A stretch of DNA of 64,000 bases from Odiellus spinosus. Lineage: Eukaryota > Arthropoda > Arachnida > Opiliones > Phalangiidae. The notes below the pieces were generated by a model. That model ran no database searches, was not told where the DNA came from, and saw only the letters and a program-made list of their open reading frames with translations. The position numbers and the translations under genes were made by a program. This document shows positions 28,101-41,060 of the stretch, piece by piece (the stretch's first letter is position 1; each line of letters begins with the position of its first letter). The DNA lies in the NCBI GenBank assembly GCA_963920705.1, contig OY987232.1, forward strand, positions 1,984,001 through 2,048,000. Reading direction: 5' to 3'.

Positions 28101-28692
28101 GTGAAATTGCTGGATGTATACTTGGGAAATTTGTGAATCTATACATGGTAAATTTGTAAATCTATACTTGGGAAATTTGTGAATCTCTACTTGAGAAATA
28201 TGTGAATCTCTACTTGAGAAATATGTGAATCTATACTTGTGAAATTTGTGAATCTATACTTGGGAAATTTGTGAATCTATACTTGGGAAATTTGTGAATC
28301 TATACTTGGGAAATTTGTGAATCTATACTTGGGAAATTTGTTAATCTATACTTGGGAAATTGGTGGATCTATACTTGGGAAATTTGTGAATCTATACTTG
28401 GGAAATATGTGAATCTATACTTGGGAAATTTGTGAATCTATACTTGGGAAATTTGTGAATTTATACTTGGGAAATTTGCGAATCTATACTTGGGAAATTT
28501 GTGAATCTATACTTGTGAAATTTGTGAACCTATACTTGGGAAATATGTGAGTCTATACATGGTAAATTTGTGAATCTATACTTGGGAAATTTGTGAATCT
28601 ATACTTGTGAAATTTTTGAATCTATATTTGGGAAATTTGTGAATCTATACTTGGGAAATTTGTGAATCTATACTTGGGAAATTTGTGAATCT
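25197..28692 (+). repeat. HOR family IV, copy 1 (3496 bp), holding 713-bp sub-units
   Basis: It runs from the class B run at 25197 to its counterpart at 28693, 3496 bp, exactly 152 monomers. The marker pair CTCTACTTGAGAAATATG, repeated in consecutive monomers, starts at 26228, 26941, 27470 and 28183. Spacings are 713 bp (31 monomers), 529 bp (23 monomers) and 713 bp. Sub-units share ACATGGGAAA, ACATGCTAAA, GTGAATCTAATC and CTGGATGTATAC; the 529-bp one lacks eight monomers. Confidence 0.75.
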
Positions 28693-31600
28693 ATGCTTGG
28701 GAAATTTGTGAATCTAAACTTGGGAAATTGGTGGATCTATACTTGGGAAATTGGTGGATCTATACTTGGGAAATTTGTGGATCTATACTTGGTAAATTTC
28801 TGGATCTATACTTGGGAAATTGCTGGATCTATACTTGGGAAATTGGTGGATCTATACTTGGGAAATTGTTGGATCTATACTTGGGTAATTGGTGGATCTA
28901 TACTTGGGAAATTTGTGAATCTATACTTGGGAAATTGGTGGATCTATACTTGGGAAATTGGTGGATCTATACTTGGGAAATTGTTGGATCTATACTTGAG
29001 AAATTGTTGGATCTATACTTGGGAAATTATTGAATCTATACTTGGGAAATTTGTGAATCTATACTTGGGAAATTTGTGAATCTAAACTTGGGAAATTGGT
29101 GGATCTATACTTGGGAAATTGGTGGATCTATAATTGGGAAATTTGTGAATCTATACTTGGGAAATATGTGAATCTATACTTGGGAAATTTGTGAATCTAT
29201 ACATGGTAAATTTGTGAATCTATACTTGTGAAATTTGTGAAACTACACTTGGGAAATTTGTGAATCTATACTTGGGAAATTTGTGAATCTATACTTGGGA
29301 AATTTGTGAATCTATACTTGGGAAATTTGTGAATCTATACATGGGAAATTTGTGAATCTAAACTTGGGAAATTGCTGGATCTATACTTGGGAAATTGTTG
29401 GATCTATACTTGGGAAATTTGTGAATCTATACTTGGGAAATATGTGAATCTATACATGCTAAATTTGTGAATCTAATCTTGGGAAATTGGTGGATCTATA
29501 CTTGGGAAATTGGTGGATCTATACTTGGGAAATTGCTGGATGTATACTTGGGAAATTTGTGAATCTATACATGGTAAATTTGTAAATCTATACTTGGGAA
29601 ATTTGTGAATCTCTACTTGAGAAATATGTGAATCTCTACTTGAGAAATATGTGAATCTATACTTGTGAAGTTTGTGAATCTATACTTGGGAAATTTGTGA
29701 ATCTATACTTGGGAAATTTGTGAATCTATACTTGGGAAATTTGTGAATCTATACTTGGGAAATTTGTTAATCTATACTTGGGAAATTTATAAATCTATAC
29801 TTGGGAAATTTGTGAATCTATGCTTGGGAAATTTGTGAATCTATACTTGGGAAATTTCTGAATCTATACTTGGGAAATTTGTGAATCTATACATGGTAAA
29901 TTTTTAAATCCATACTTGGGAAATTTGTGAATCTATACATGGTAAATTTGTGAATCTATACTTGGGAAATTTTGAATCTATACTTGGGAAATTTTTGAAT
30001 CTATACTTGGGAAATTTGAGAATCTATACTTGGGAAATTTGTGAATCTATACTTGGGAAATTTGTGAATCTAAAGTTGGGAAATTGGTGGATCTAAACTT
30101 GGGAAATTGCTGGATCTATACTTCGGAAATTGGTGAATTTATACTTGGGAAATTGTTGGATCTATACTTGGGAAATTGGTGGATCTATACTTGGGAAATT
30201 GTTGGATGTATACTTGGGAAATTGTTGGATCTATTCTTGGGAAATTGGTGGATCTATACTTGGGAAATTTGTGAATCTATACTTGGGAAATTTGTGAATC
30301 TATACTTGGGAAATTTTAGAACCTATACTTGGGAAATTTGTTGATATACACTTGGGAAATTTGTGAATCTATACTTGGGAAATTTGTGAATCTATACTTG
30401 AGAAAATTGTGAATCTATACTTGGGAAATTGTTGAATCTATACTTGGGAAATTGGTGGATCTATACTTGGGAAACCGCTGGATCTATACATGGTAAATTT
30501 GTAAATCTATACTTGGGAAATTTGTGAATCTATACTTGGGAAATTTGTGAATCTATACTTGTGAAATTTGTGAATCTATACTTGGGAAATTTGTGAATCT
30601 ATACTTGGGAAATATGTGAATCTATACTTGGGAAATTTGTGAATCTATACATGGTAAATTTGTGAATCTATACTTGGGAAATTTGTGAATCTATACTTGG
30701 GAAATTTATGAATCTATACTTGTGAAATTTGTGAATCTATACTTGGGAAATTTGTGAATCTATACTTGGGAAATTTATGAATCTATACTTGGGAAATTTG
30801 TGAATCTATGCTTGGGAAATTTGTGAATATATACTTTGGAAATTTATGAATCTATACTTGGGAAATTTGTGAATCTATACATGGTAAATTTGTAAATCTA
30901 TACTTGGGAAATTTGTGAATCTATACATGGTAAATTTTTGAATCTATACTTGGGAAATTTTGAATCTATACTTGGGAAATTTTTGAATCTATACTTGGGA
31001 AATTTGTGAATCTATACTTGGGAAATTGGTGGATCTATACTTGGGATATTGGTGGATCTATACTTGGGAAATTGGTGGATCTATACTTGGGAAATTGCTG
31101 GATCTATACTTGGGAAATTGGTGTATCTATACTTGGGAAATTGGTGGATCTATACTTGGGAAATTGTTGGATGTATACTTGGGAAATTGTTGGATGTATA
31201 CTTGTGAAATTTGTGAATCCATACTTGGGAAATTTGTGAATCTATACTTGTGAAATTTGTGAATCTATACTTGGGAAATTTGTGAATCTATACTTGGGAA
31301 ATATGTGAATCTATACTTGGGAAATATGTGAATCTATACTTGGGAAATATGTGAATCTATACATGGTAAATTTGTGAATCTATACTTGGGAAATTTGTGA
31401 ATCTATACTTGGGAAATTTGTGAATGTATACTTGGGAAATTTGTGAATGTATACTTGGGAAATTTGTGAATCTATACTTGGGAAATTTGTGAATCTATAC
31501 TTGGGAAATTTGTGAATCTATACTTGGGAAATTTGTGAATCTATACTTGGGAAATTGGTGGATCTATACTTGGGAAATTTGTGAATCTATACTTGGGAAA

Positions 31601-32025
31601 TTTGTGAATCTATACTTGAGAAATTTGTGAATCTAAACTTGGGAAATTGGTGGATCTATACTTGAGAAAATTGTGGATCTATACTTGGGAAATTGGTGGA
31701 TCTATACTTGGGAAATTTGTGAATCTATACTTGGGAAATATGTGAATCTATACTTGGGAAATTTGTGAATCTAAACTTGGGAAATTTGTGAATCTATACT
31801 TGGGAAATTTGAGAATCTATACTTGGGAAATTTGTGAATCTATACTTGTGAAATTTGTGAACCTATACTTGGGAAATATGTGAGTCTATACATGGTAAAT
31901 TTGTGAATCTATACTTGGGAAATTTGTGAATCTATACTTGTGAAATTTTTGAATCTATACTTGGGAAATTTGTGAATCTATACTTGGGAAATTTGTGAAT
32001 CTATACTTGGGAAATTTGTGAATCT
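28693..32025 (+). repeat. HOR family IV, copy 2 (3333 bp), 3' part replaced
   Basis: The class B run and first kilobase match copy 1. The CTCTACTTGAGAAATATG pair lies at 29609, 1426 bp (2 x 713) after the last one in copy 1. From about 30080 to 31400 it carries a different block with CTTCGGAAA (30122), GGAAACCGCTGG (30470) and GGGATATTGG (31043), which recurs at 37.4-38.7 kb. It then returns to the family III and IV flank: TTGAGAAAATTGTGG at 31670 and GTGAACCTATAC near 31859. Confidence 0.65.
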
Positions 32026-32299
32026 ATGCTTGGGAAATTTGTGAATCTAAACTTGGGAAATTGGTGGATCTATACTTGGGAAATTGGTGGATCTATACTT
32101 GGGAAATTTGTGGATCTATACTTGGTAAATTTCTGGATCTATACTTGGGAAATTGCTGGATCTATACTTGGGAAATTGGTGGATCTATACTTGGGAAATT
32201 GTTGGATCTATTCTTGAGAAATTGTTGGATCTATACTTGGGAAATTATTGAATCTATACTTGGGAAATTTTTGAATCTATACTTGGGAAATTTGTGAAT
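32026..32299 (+). repeat. Class B run opening the 2.55-kb duplication zone
   Basis: A class B run shares its first seven monomers with those at 25197 and 28693 and then jumps to the terminal CTTGAGAAATTGTTGG monomers, skipping about five in the middle. The same shortened form occurs at 33508 and 36057. Forward frames are open for 63 and 78 codons only because class B monomers lack the junction TGA. Confidence 0.65.
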
Positions 32300-34857
32300 C
32301 TATACTTGGGAAATTTGTGAATCTACACTTGGGAAATTTGTGAATCTATACTTGAGAAATTTGTGAATCTAAACTTGGGAAATTGGTGGATCTATACTTG
32401 GGAAATTGGTGGATCTATAATTGGGAAATTTGTGAATCTATACTTGGGAAATTTGTGAATCTATACATGGTAAATTTGTGAATCTATACTTGTGAAATTT
32501 GTGAAACTACACTTGGGAAATTTGTGAATCTATACTTGGGAAATTTGTGAATCTATACTTGGGAAATTTGTGAATCTATACTTGGGAAATTTGTGAATCT
32601 AAACTTAGGAAATTGCTGGATCTATACTTGGGAAATTGCTGGATCTATACTTGGGAAATTGCTGGATCTATACTTGGGAAATTTGTGAATCTATACTTGG
32701 GAAATATGTGAATCTATACTTGGGAAATTGGTGGATCTATACTTGGGAAATTGCTGGATGTATACTTGGGAAATTTGTGAATCTATACATGGCAAATTTG
32801 TAAATCTATACTTGGGAAATTTGTGAATCTCTACTTGAGAAATATGTGAATCTATACTTGTGAAATTTGTGAATCTATACTTGGGAAATTTGTGAATCTA
32901 TACTTGGGAAATTTGTGAATCTATACTTGGGAAATTTGTGAATCTATACTTGGGAAATTTGTTAATCTATACTTGGGAAATTTATGAATCTATACTTGGG
33001 AAATTTGTGAATCTATACTTGGGCAATTTCTGAATCTATACTTGGGAAATTTGTGAATCTATACATGGTAAATTTTTAAATCTATACTTGGGAAATTTGT
33101 GAATCTATACATGGTAAATTTGTGAATCTATACTTGGGAAATTTTGAATCTATACTTGGGAAATTTTTGAATCTTGACTTGGGAAATTTGAGAATCTATA
33201 CTTGGGAAATTGTTGGATCTATACTTGGGAAATTTTGAATCTATACTTGGGAAATTGTTGGATGTATACTTGGGAAATTGTTGGATCTATTCTTGGGAAA
33301 TTGGTGGATCTATACTTGGGAAATTTGTGAATCTATACTTGGGAAATTTGTGAATCTATACTTGGGAAGTTTATGAACCTATACTTGGGAAATTTGTTGA
33401 TATACACTTGGGAAATTTGTGAATCTATACTTGGGAAATTTATGAATCTATACTTGAGAAAATTGTGAATCTATACTTGGGAAATTGTTGAATCTAAGCT
33501 TGGGAAATTGGTGGATCTATACTTGGGAAATTGGTGGATCTATACTTGGGAAATTTGTGGATCTATACTTGGTAAATTTCTGGATCTATACTTGGGAAAT
33601 TGCTGGATCTATACTTGGGAAATTGGTGGATCTATACTTGGGAAATTGTTGGATCTATACTTGAGAAATTGTTGGATCTATACTTGGGAAATTTTTGAAT
33701 CTATACTTGGGAAATTTGTGAATCTATACTTGGGAAATTTGTGAATCTACACTTGGGAAATTTGTGAATCTATACTTGAGAAATTTGTGAATCTAAACTT
33801 GGGAAATTGGTGGATCTATACTTGGGAAATTGGTGGATCTATAATTGGGAAATTTGTGAATCTATACTTGGGAAATTTGTGAATCTATACATGGTAAATT
33901 TGTGAATCTATACTTGTGAAATTTGTGAAACTACACTTGGGAAATTTGTGAATCTATACTTGGGAAATTTGTGAATCTATACTTGGGAAATTTGTGAATC
34001 TATACTTGGGAAATTTGTGAATCTAAACTTAGGAAATTGCTGGATCTATACTTGGGAAATTGCTGGATCTATACTTGGGAAATTGCTGGATCTATACTTG
34101 GGAAATTTGTGAATCTATACTTGGGAAATATGTGAATCTATACTTGGGAAATTGGTGGATCTATACTTGGGAAATTGCTGGATGTATACTTGGGAAATTT
34201 GTGAATCTATACATGGTAAATTTGTAAATCTATACTTGGGAAATTTGTGAATCTCTACTTGAGAAATATGTGAATCTATACTTGGGAAATATGTGAATCT
34301 ATACTTGGGAAATTTGTGAATCTATGCTTGGGAAATTTGTGAATCTATACTTGGGCAATTTCTGAATCTATACTTGGGAAATTTGTGAATCTATACATGG
34401 TAAATTTTTAAATCTATACTTGGGAAATTTGTGAATCTATACATGGTAAATTTGTGAATCTATACTTGGGAAATTTTGAATCTATACTTGGGAAATTTGT
34501 GAATCTATACATGGTAAATTTGTAAATCTATACTTGGGAAATTTGTGAATCTATACTTGGGAAATTTGTGAATCTATACTTGGGAAATATGTGAATCTAT
34601 ACTTGGGAAATTTATGAATCTATACTTGGGAAATTTGTGAATCTATGCTTGGGAAATTTGTGAATCTATACTTGGGCAATTTCTGAATCTATACTTGGGA
34701 AATTTGTGAATCTATACATGGTAAATTTTTAAATCTATACTTGGGAAATTTGTGAATCTATACATGGTAAATTTGTGAATCTATACTTGGGAAATTTTGA
34801 ATCTATACTTGGGAAATTTTTGAATCTTGACTTGGGAAATTTGAGAATCTATACTTG
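32300..34857 (+). repeat. 2.55-kb segmental duplication, copy 1
   Basis: Markers at CTATAATTGGG (32417 and 33841), GGGCAATTTCTG (33021, 34353, 34674) and ATCTTGACTTGGG (33171, 34824) all recur downstream. The first three recur exactly 2549 bp later and those after about 34260 recur 2572 bp later. The copy contains a shortened class B run at 33508-33744. A nested repeat of 321 bp (14 monomers less one base) is seen between 34353 and 34674. Confidence 0.75.
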
Positions 34858-37431
34858 GGAAATTTGTGAATCTACACTTGGGAAATTTGTGAATCTATAC
34901 TTGAGAAATTTGTGAATCTAAACTTGGGAAATTGGTGGATCTATACTTGGGAAATTGGTGGATCTATAATTGGGAAATTTGTGAATCTATACTTGGGAAA
35001 TTTGTGAATCTATACATGGTAAATTTGTGAATCTATACTTGTGAAATTTGTGAAACTACACTTGGGAAATTTGTGAATCTATACTTGGGAAATTTGTGAA
35101 TCTATACTTGGGAAATTTGTGAATCTATACTTGGGAAATTTGTGAATCTAAACTTAGGAAATTGCTGGATCTATACTTGGGAAATTGCTGGATCTATACT
35201 TGGGAAATTGCTGGATCTATACTTGGGAAATTTGTGAATCTATACTTGGGAAATATGTGAATCTATACTTGGGAAATTGGTGGATCTATACTTGGGAAAT
35301 TGCTGGATGTATACTTGGGAAATTTGTGAATCTATACATGGCAAATTTGTAAATCTATACTTGGGAAATTTGTGAATCTCTACTTGAGAAATATGTGAAT
35401 CTATACTTGTGAAATTTGTGAATCTATACTTGGGAAATTTGTGAATCTATACTTGGGAAATTTGTGAATCTATACTTGGGAAATTTGTGAATCTATACTT
35501 GGGAAATTTGTTAATCTATACTTGGGAAATTTATGAATCTATACTTGGGAAATTTGTGAATCTATACTTGGGCAATTTCTGAATCTATACTTGGGAAATT
35601 TGTGAATCTATACATGGTAAATTTTTAAATCTATACTTGGGAAATTTGTGAATCTATACATGGTAAATTTGTGAATCTATACTTGGGAAATTTTGAATCT
35701 ATACTTGGGAAATTTTTGAATCTTGACTTGGGAAATTTGAGAATCTATACTTGGGAAATTGTTGGATCTATACTTGGGAAATTTTGAATCTATACTTGGG
35801 AAATTGTTGGATGTATACTTGGGAAATTGTTGGATCTATTCTTGGGAAATTGGTGGATCTATACTTGGGAAATTTGTGAATCTATACTTGGGAAATTTGT
35901 GAATCTATACTTGGGAAGTTTATGAACCTATACTTGGGAAATTTGTTGATATACACTTGGGAAATTTGTGAATCTATACTTGGGAAATTTATGAATCTAT
36001 ACTTGAGAAAATTGTGAATCTATACTTGGGAAATTGTTGAATCTAAGCTTGGGAAATTGGTGGATCTATACTTGGGAAATTGGTGGATCTATACTTGGGA
36101 AATTTGTGGATCTATACTTGGTAAATTTCTGGATCTATACTTGGGAAATTGCTGGATCTATACTTGGGAAATTGGTGGATCTATACTTGGGAAATTGTTG
36201 GATCTATACTTGAGAAATTGTTGGATCTATACTTGGGAAATTTTTGAATCTATACTTGGGAAATTTGTGAATCTATACTTGGGAAATTTGTGAATCTACA
36301 CTTGGGAAATTTGTGAATCTATACTTGAGAAATTTGTGAATCTAAACTTGGGAAATTGGTGGATCTATACTTGGGAAATTGGTGGATCTATAATTGGGAA
36401 ATTTGTGAATCTATACTTGGGAAATTTGTGAATCTATACATGGTAAATTTGTGAATCTATACTTGTGAAATTTGTGAAACTACACTTGGGAAATTTGTGA
36501 ATCTATACTTGGGAAATTTGTGAATCTATACTTGGGAAATTTGTGAATCTATACTTGGGAAATTTGTGAATCTAAACTTAGGAAATTGCTGGATCTATAC
36601 TTGGGAAATTGCTGGATCTATACTTGGGAAATTGCTGGATCTATACTTGGGAAATTTGTGAATCTATACTTGGGAAATATGTGAATCTATACTTGGGAAA
36701 TTGGTGGATCTATACTTGGGAAATTGCTGGATGTATACTTGGGAAATTTGTGAATCTATACATGGTAAATTTGTAAATCTATACTTGGGAAATTTGTGAA
36801 TCTCTACTTGAGAAATATGTGAATCTATACTTGGGAAATATGTGAATCTATACTTGGGAAATTTATGAATCTATACTTGGGAAATTTGTGAATCTATGCT
36901 TGGGAAATTTGTGAATCTATACTTGGGCAATTTCTGAATCTATACTTGGGAAATTTGTGAATCTATACATGGTAAATTTTTAAATCTATACTTGGGAAAT
37001 TTGTGAATCTATACATGGTAAATTTGTGAATCTATACTTGGGAAATTTTGAATCTATACTTGGGAAATTTGTGAATCTATACATGGTAAATTTGTAAATC
37101 TATACTTGGGAAATTTGTGAATCTATACTTGGGAAATTTGTGAATCTATACTTGGGAAATATGTGAATCTATACTTGGGAAATTTATGAATCTATACTTG
37201 GGAAATTTGTGAATCTATGCTTGGGAAATTTGTGAATCTATACTTGGGCAATTTCTGAATCTATACTTGGGAAATTTGTGAATCTATACATGGTAAATTT
37301 TTAAATCTATACTTGGGAAATTTGTGAATCTATACATGGTAAATTTGTGAATCTATACTTGGGAAATTTTGAATCTATACTTGGGAAATTTTTGAATCTT
37401 GACTTGGGAAATTTGAGAATCTATACTTGGG
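34858..37431 (+). repeat. 2.55-kb segmental duplication, copy 2
   Basis: The counterparts lie at 34966 and 36390 (CTATAATTGGG), 35570, 36925 and 37246 (GGGCAATTTCTG), and 35720 and 37396 (ATCTTGACTTGGG). The spacing to copy 1 rises from 2549 to 2572 bp because copy 2 has one extra monomer ending TTTATG near 36860. Otherwise the copies look nearly identical, so the duplication is recent. The class B run is at 36057-36293. Confidence 0.75.
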
Positions 37432-38700
37432 AAATTTGTGAATCTATACTTGGGAAATTTGTGAATCTATACTTGGGAAATTGCTGGATCTATACTTCGG
37501 AAATTGGTGAATTTATACTTGGGAAATTGTTGGATCTATACTTGGGAAATTGGTGGATCTATACTTGGGAAATTGTTGGATGTATACTTGGGAAATTGTT
37601 GGATCTATTCTTGGGAAATTGGTGGATCTATACTTGGGAAATTTGTGAATCTATACTTGGGAAATTTGTGAATCTATACTTGGGAAGTTTATGAACCTAT
37701 ACTTGGGAAATTTGTTGATATACACTTGGGAAATTTGTGAATCTATACTTGGGAAATTTATGAATCTATACTTGGGAAATTGTTGAATCTATACTTGGGA
37801 AATTGGTGGATCTATACTTGGGAAACCGCTGGATCTATACATGGTAAATTTGTAAATCTATACTTGGGAAATTTGTGAATCTATACTTGGGAAATTTGTG
37901 AATCTATACTTGTGAAATTTGTGAATCTATACTTAGGAAATTTGTGAATCTATACTTGGGAAATATGTGAATCTATACTTGGGAAATTTGTGAATCTATA
38001 CATGGTAAATTTGTGAATCTATACTTGGGAAATTTGTGAATCTATACTTGGGAAATTTGTGAATCTATACTTGGGAAATTTATGAATCTATACTTGTGAA
38101 ATTTGTGAATCTATACTTGGGAAATTTGTGAATCTATACTTGGGAAATTTATGAATCTATACTTGGGAAATTTGTGAATCTATGCTTGGGAAATTTGTGA
38201 ATATATACTTGGGAAATTTATGAATCTATACTTGGGAAATTTGTGAATCTATATATGGTAAATTTGTAAATCTATACTTGGGAAATTTGTGAATCTATAC
38301 ATGGTAAATTTGTGAATTTATACTTGGGAAATTTGTGAATCTATACTTGGGAAATTGGTGGATCTATACTTGGGATATTGGTGGATCTATACTTGGGAAA
38401 TTGGTGGATCTATACTTGGGAAATTGCTGGATCTATACTTGGGAAATTGGTGTATCTATACTTGGGAAATTGGTGGATCTATACTTGGGAAATTGTTGGA
38501 TGTATACTTGGGAAATTGTTGGATGTATACTTGGGAAATTTGTGAATCCATACTTGGGAAATTTGTGAATCTATACTTGTGAAATTTGTGAATCTATACT
38601 TGGGAAATTTGTGAATCTATACTTGGGAAATATGTGAATCTATACTTGGCAAATTTGTGAATCTATACATGGTAAATTTGTGAATCTATACTTGGGAAAT
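37432..38700 (+). repeat. Second copy of the 30.08-31.4 kb block
   Basis: CTTCGGAAA at 37496, GGAAACCGCTGG at 37821 and GGGATATTGG at 38372 match 30122, 30470 and 31043 in order. The spacing falls from 7374 to 7351 to 7329 bp. The first drop is one monomer (TTGAGAAAATTGTGAATC near 30400) missing here, and the second is a 22-bp AAATTTTGAATC monomer present only in the upstream copy near 30958. GGAAACCGCTGG is seen only at these two places. Confidence 0.75.
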
Positions 38701-41060
38701 TTGTGAATCTATACTTGGGAAATTTGTGAATCTATACTTGGGAAATTTGTGAATCTATGCTTGGGAAATTTGTGAATCTAAACTTGGGAAATTGGTGGAT
38801 CTATACTTGGGAAATTGGTGGATCTATACTTGGGAAATTGGTGGATCTATACTTAGGAAATTGGTGGATCTATACTTGGGAAATTGGTGGATCTATACTT
38901 GGGAAATTTGTGAATCTATACTTGGGAAATATGTGAATCTATACTTAGTAAATTGTTGGATCTATACTTGGGAAATTGGTGGATCTATACTTGGGAAATT
39001 TGTGAATCTATACTTGGGAAATATGTGAATCTATACTTGGGAAATTTGTGAATCTATACATGGTATATTTGTGAATCTAAACTTGGGAAATTGGCAGATC
39101 TGTACTTGGGAAATTTGTGAATATATACTTGGGAAATTTGTGAATCTATGCTTGGGAAATTTGTGAATCTATACTTGTGAAATTTGTGAATCTATACTTG
39201 TGAAATTTGTGAATCTATACTTGGGAAATTTGTGAATCTATACTTGGGAAATTGGTGGATCTTGGGAAATTGGTGGATCTATACTTTGGAAATTGGTGGA
39301 TCTATACTTGGGAAATTGCTGGATCTATGCTTGGGAAATTGGTGGATCTATACTTGGGAAATTGTTGGATCTATACTTGGGAAATTGGTGGATCTATACT
39401 TGGGAAATATGTGAATCTATACTTGGGAAATATGTGAATCTATACTTGGGAAATTTGTGAATCTATACTTGGTAAATTTGTGAATCTATACTCGGGAAAT
39501 TTGTGAATCTATACTTGGGAAATTTGTGAATCTATACTTGTGAAATTTGTGAATCTATACTTGTGAAATTTGTGAATCTATACTTGGGAAATTTGTGAAT
39601 CTATACTTGTGAAATTTGTGAAACTACACTTGGGAAATTGGTGGATCTATACTTGGGAAATTGGTGGATCTATACTTGGGAAATTGGTGGATCTATACTT
39701 GGGAAATTGCGGGATCTATACTTGGGAAATTGGTGGATCTATACTTGGGAAATTGTTGGATCTATACTTGGGAAATTGTTGGATCTATACTTGGGAAATT
39801 CTTGGATATATACTTGGGAAATTGGTGGATCTATACTTGGGAAATTAGTGGATCTATACTTGGGAAATTGGTGGATCTATACTTGGGAAATTTGTGAATC
39901 TATACTTGGGAAATTTGTGAATCTATACTTGGGAAATATGTGAATCTATACTTGGGAAATTTGTGAATCTATACTTGGGAAATATGTGAATCTATACTTA
40001 GGAAATTGGTGGATCTATACTTGGGAAATTGGTGGATCTATACTTGGGAAATTTGTGAATCTATACTTGGGAAATATGTGAATCTATACTTGGGAAATTT
40101 GTGAATCTATACATGGTATATTTGTGAATCTAAACTTGGGAAATTGGCAGATCTGTACTTGGGAAATTTGTGAATATATACTTGGGAAATTTGTGAATCT
40201 ATGCTTGGGAAATTTGTGAATCTATACTTGTGAAATTTGTGAATCTATACTTGTGAAATTTGTGAATCTATACTTGGGAAATTTGTGAATCTATACTTGG
40301 GAAATTGGTGGATCTTGGGAAATTGGTGGATCTATACTTTGGAAATTGGTGGATCTATACTTGGGAAATTGCTGGATCTATGCTTGGGAAATTGGTGGAT
40401 CTATACTTGGGAAATTGTTGGATCTATACTTGGGAAATTGGTGGATCTATACTTGGGAAATATGTGAATCTATACTTGGGAAATATGTGAATCTATACTT
40501 GGGAAATTTGTGAATCTATACTTGGTAAATTTGTGAATCTATACTCGGGAAATTTGTGAATCTATACTTGGGAAATTTGTGAATCTATACTTGTGAAATT
40601 TGTGAATCTATACTTGGGAAATTTGTGAATCTATACTTGGGAAATTTGTGAATCTATACTTGGGAAATTTGTGAATCTATGCTTGGGAAATTTGTGAATC
40701 TAAACTTGGGAAATTGGTGGATCTATACTTGGGAAATTGGTGGATCTATACTTGGGAAATTGGTGGATCTATACTTGGGAAATTGCGGGATCTATACTTG
40801 GGAAATTGGTGGATCTATACTTGGGAAATTGTTGGATCTATACTTGGGAAATTGTTGGATCTATACTTGGGAAATTCTTGGATATATACTTGGGAAATTG
40901 GTGGATCTATACTTGGGAAATTAGTGGATCTATACTTGGGAAATTGGTGGATCTATACTTGGGAAATTTGTGAATCTATACTTGGGAAATTTGTGAATCT
41001 ATACTTGGGAAATATGTGAATCTATACTTGGGAAATTTGTGAATCTATACTTGGGAAATT
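38701..41060 (+). repeat. Class-B-rich zone with 1053-bp tandem duplication
   Basis: Class B monomers become frequent from here. GGCAGATCTGTAC occurs at 39093 and 40146, and a monomer with a 5-bp deletion (GGATCTTGGG, lacking TATAC) occurs at 39261 and 40314, both 1053 bp apart. That equals 45 monomers of 23 bp plus one of 18 bp. The copies continue through matching class B runs at 39638-39943 and 40714-41019, where copy 2 has one extra monomer (spacing 1076). Confidence 0.75.
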
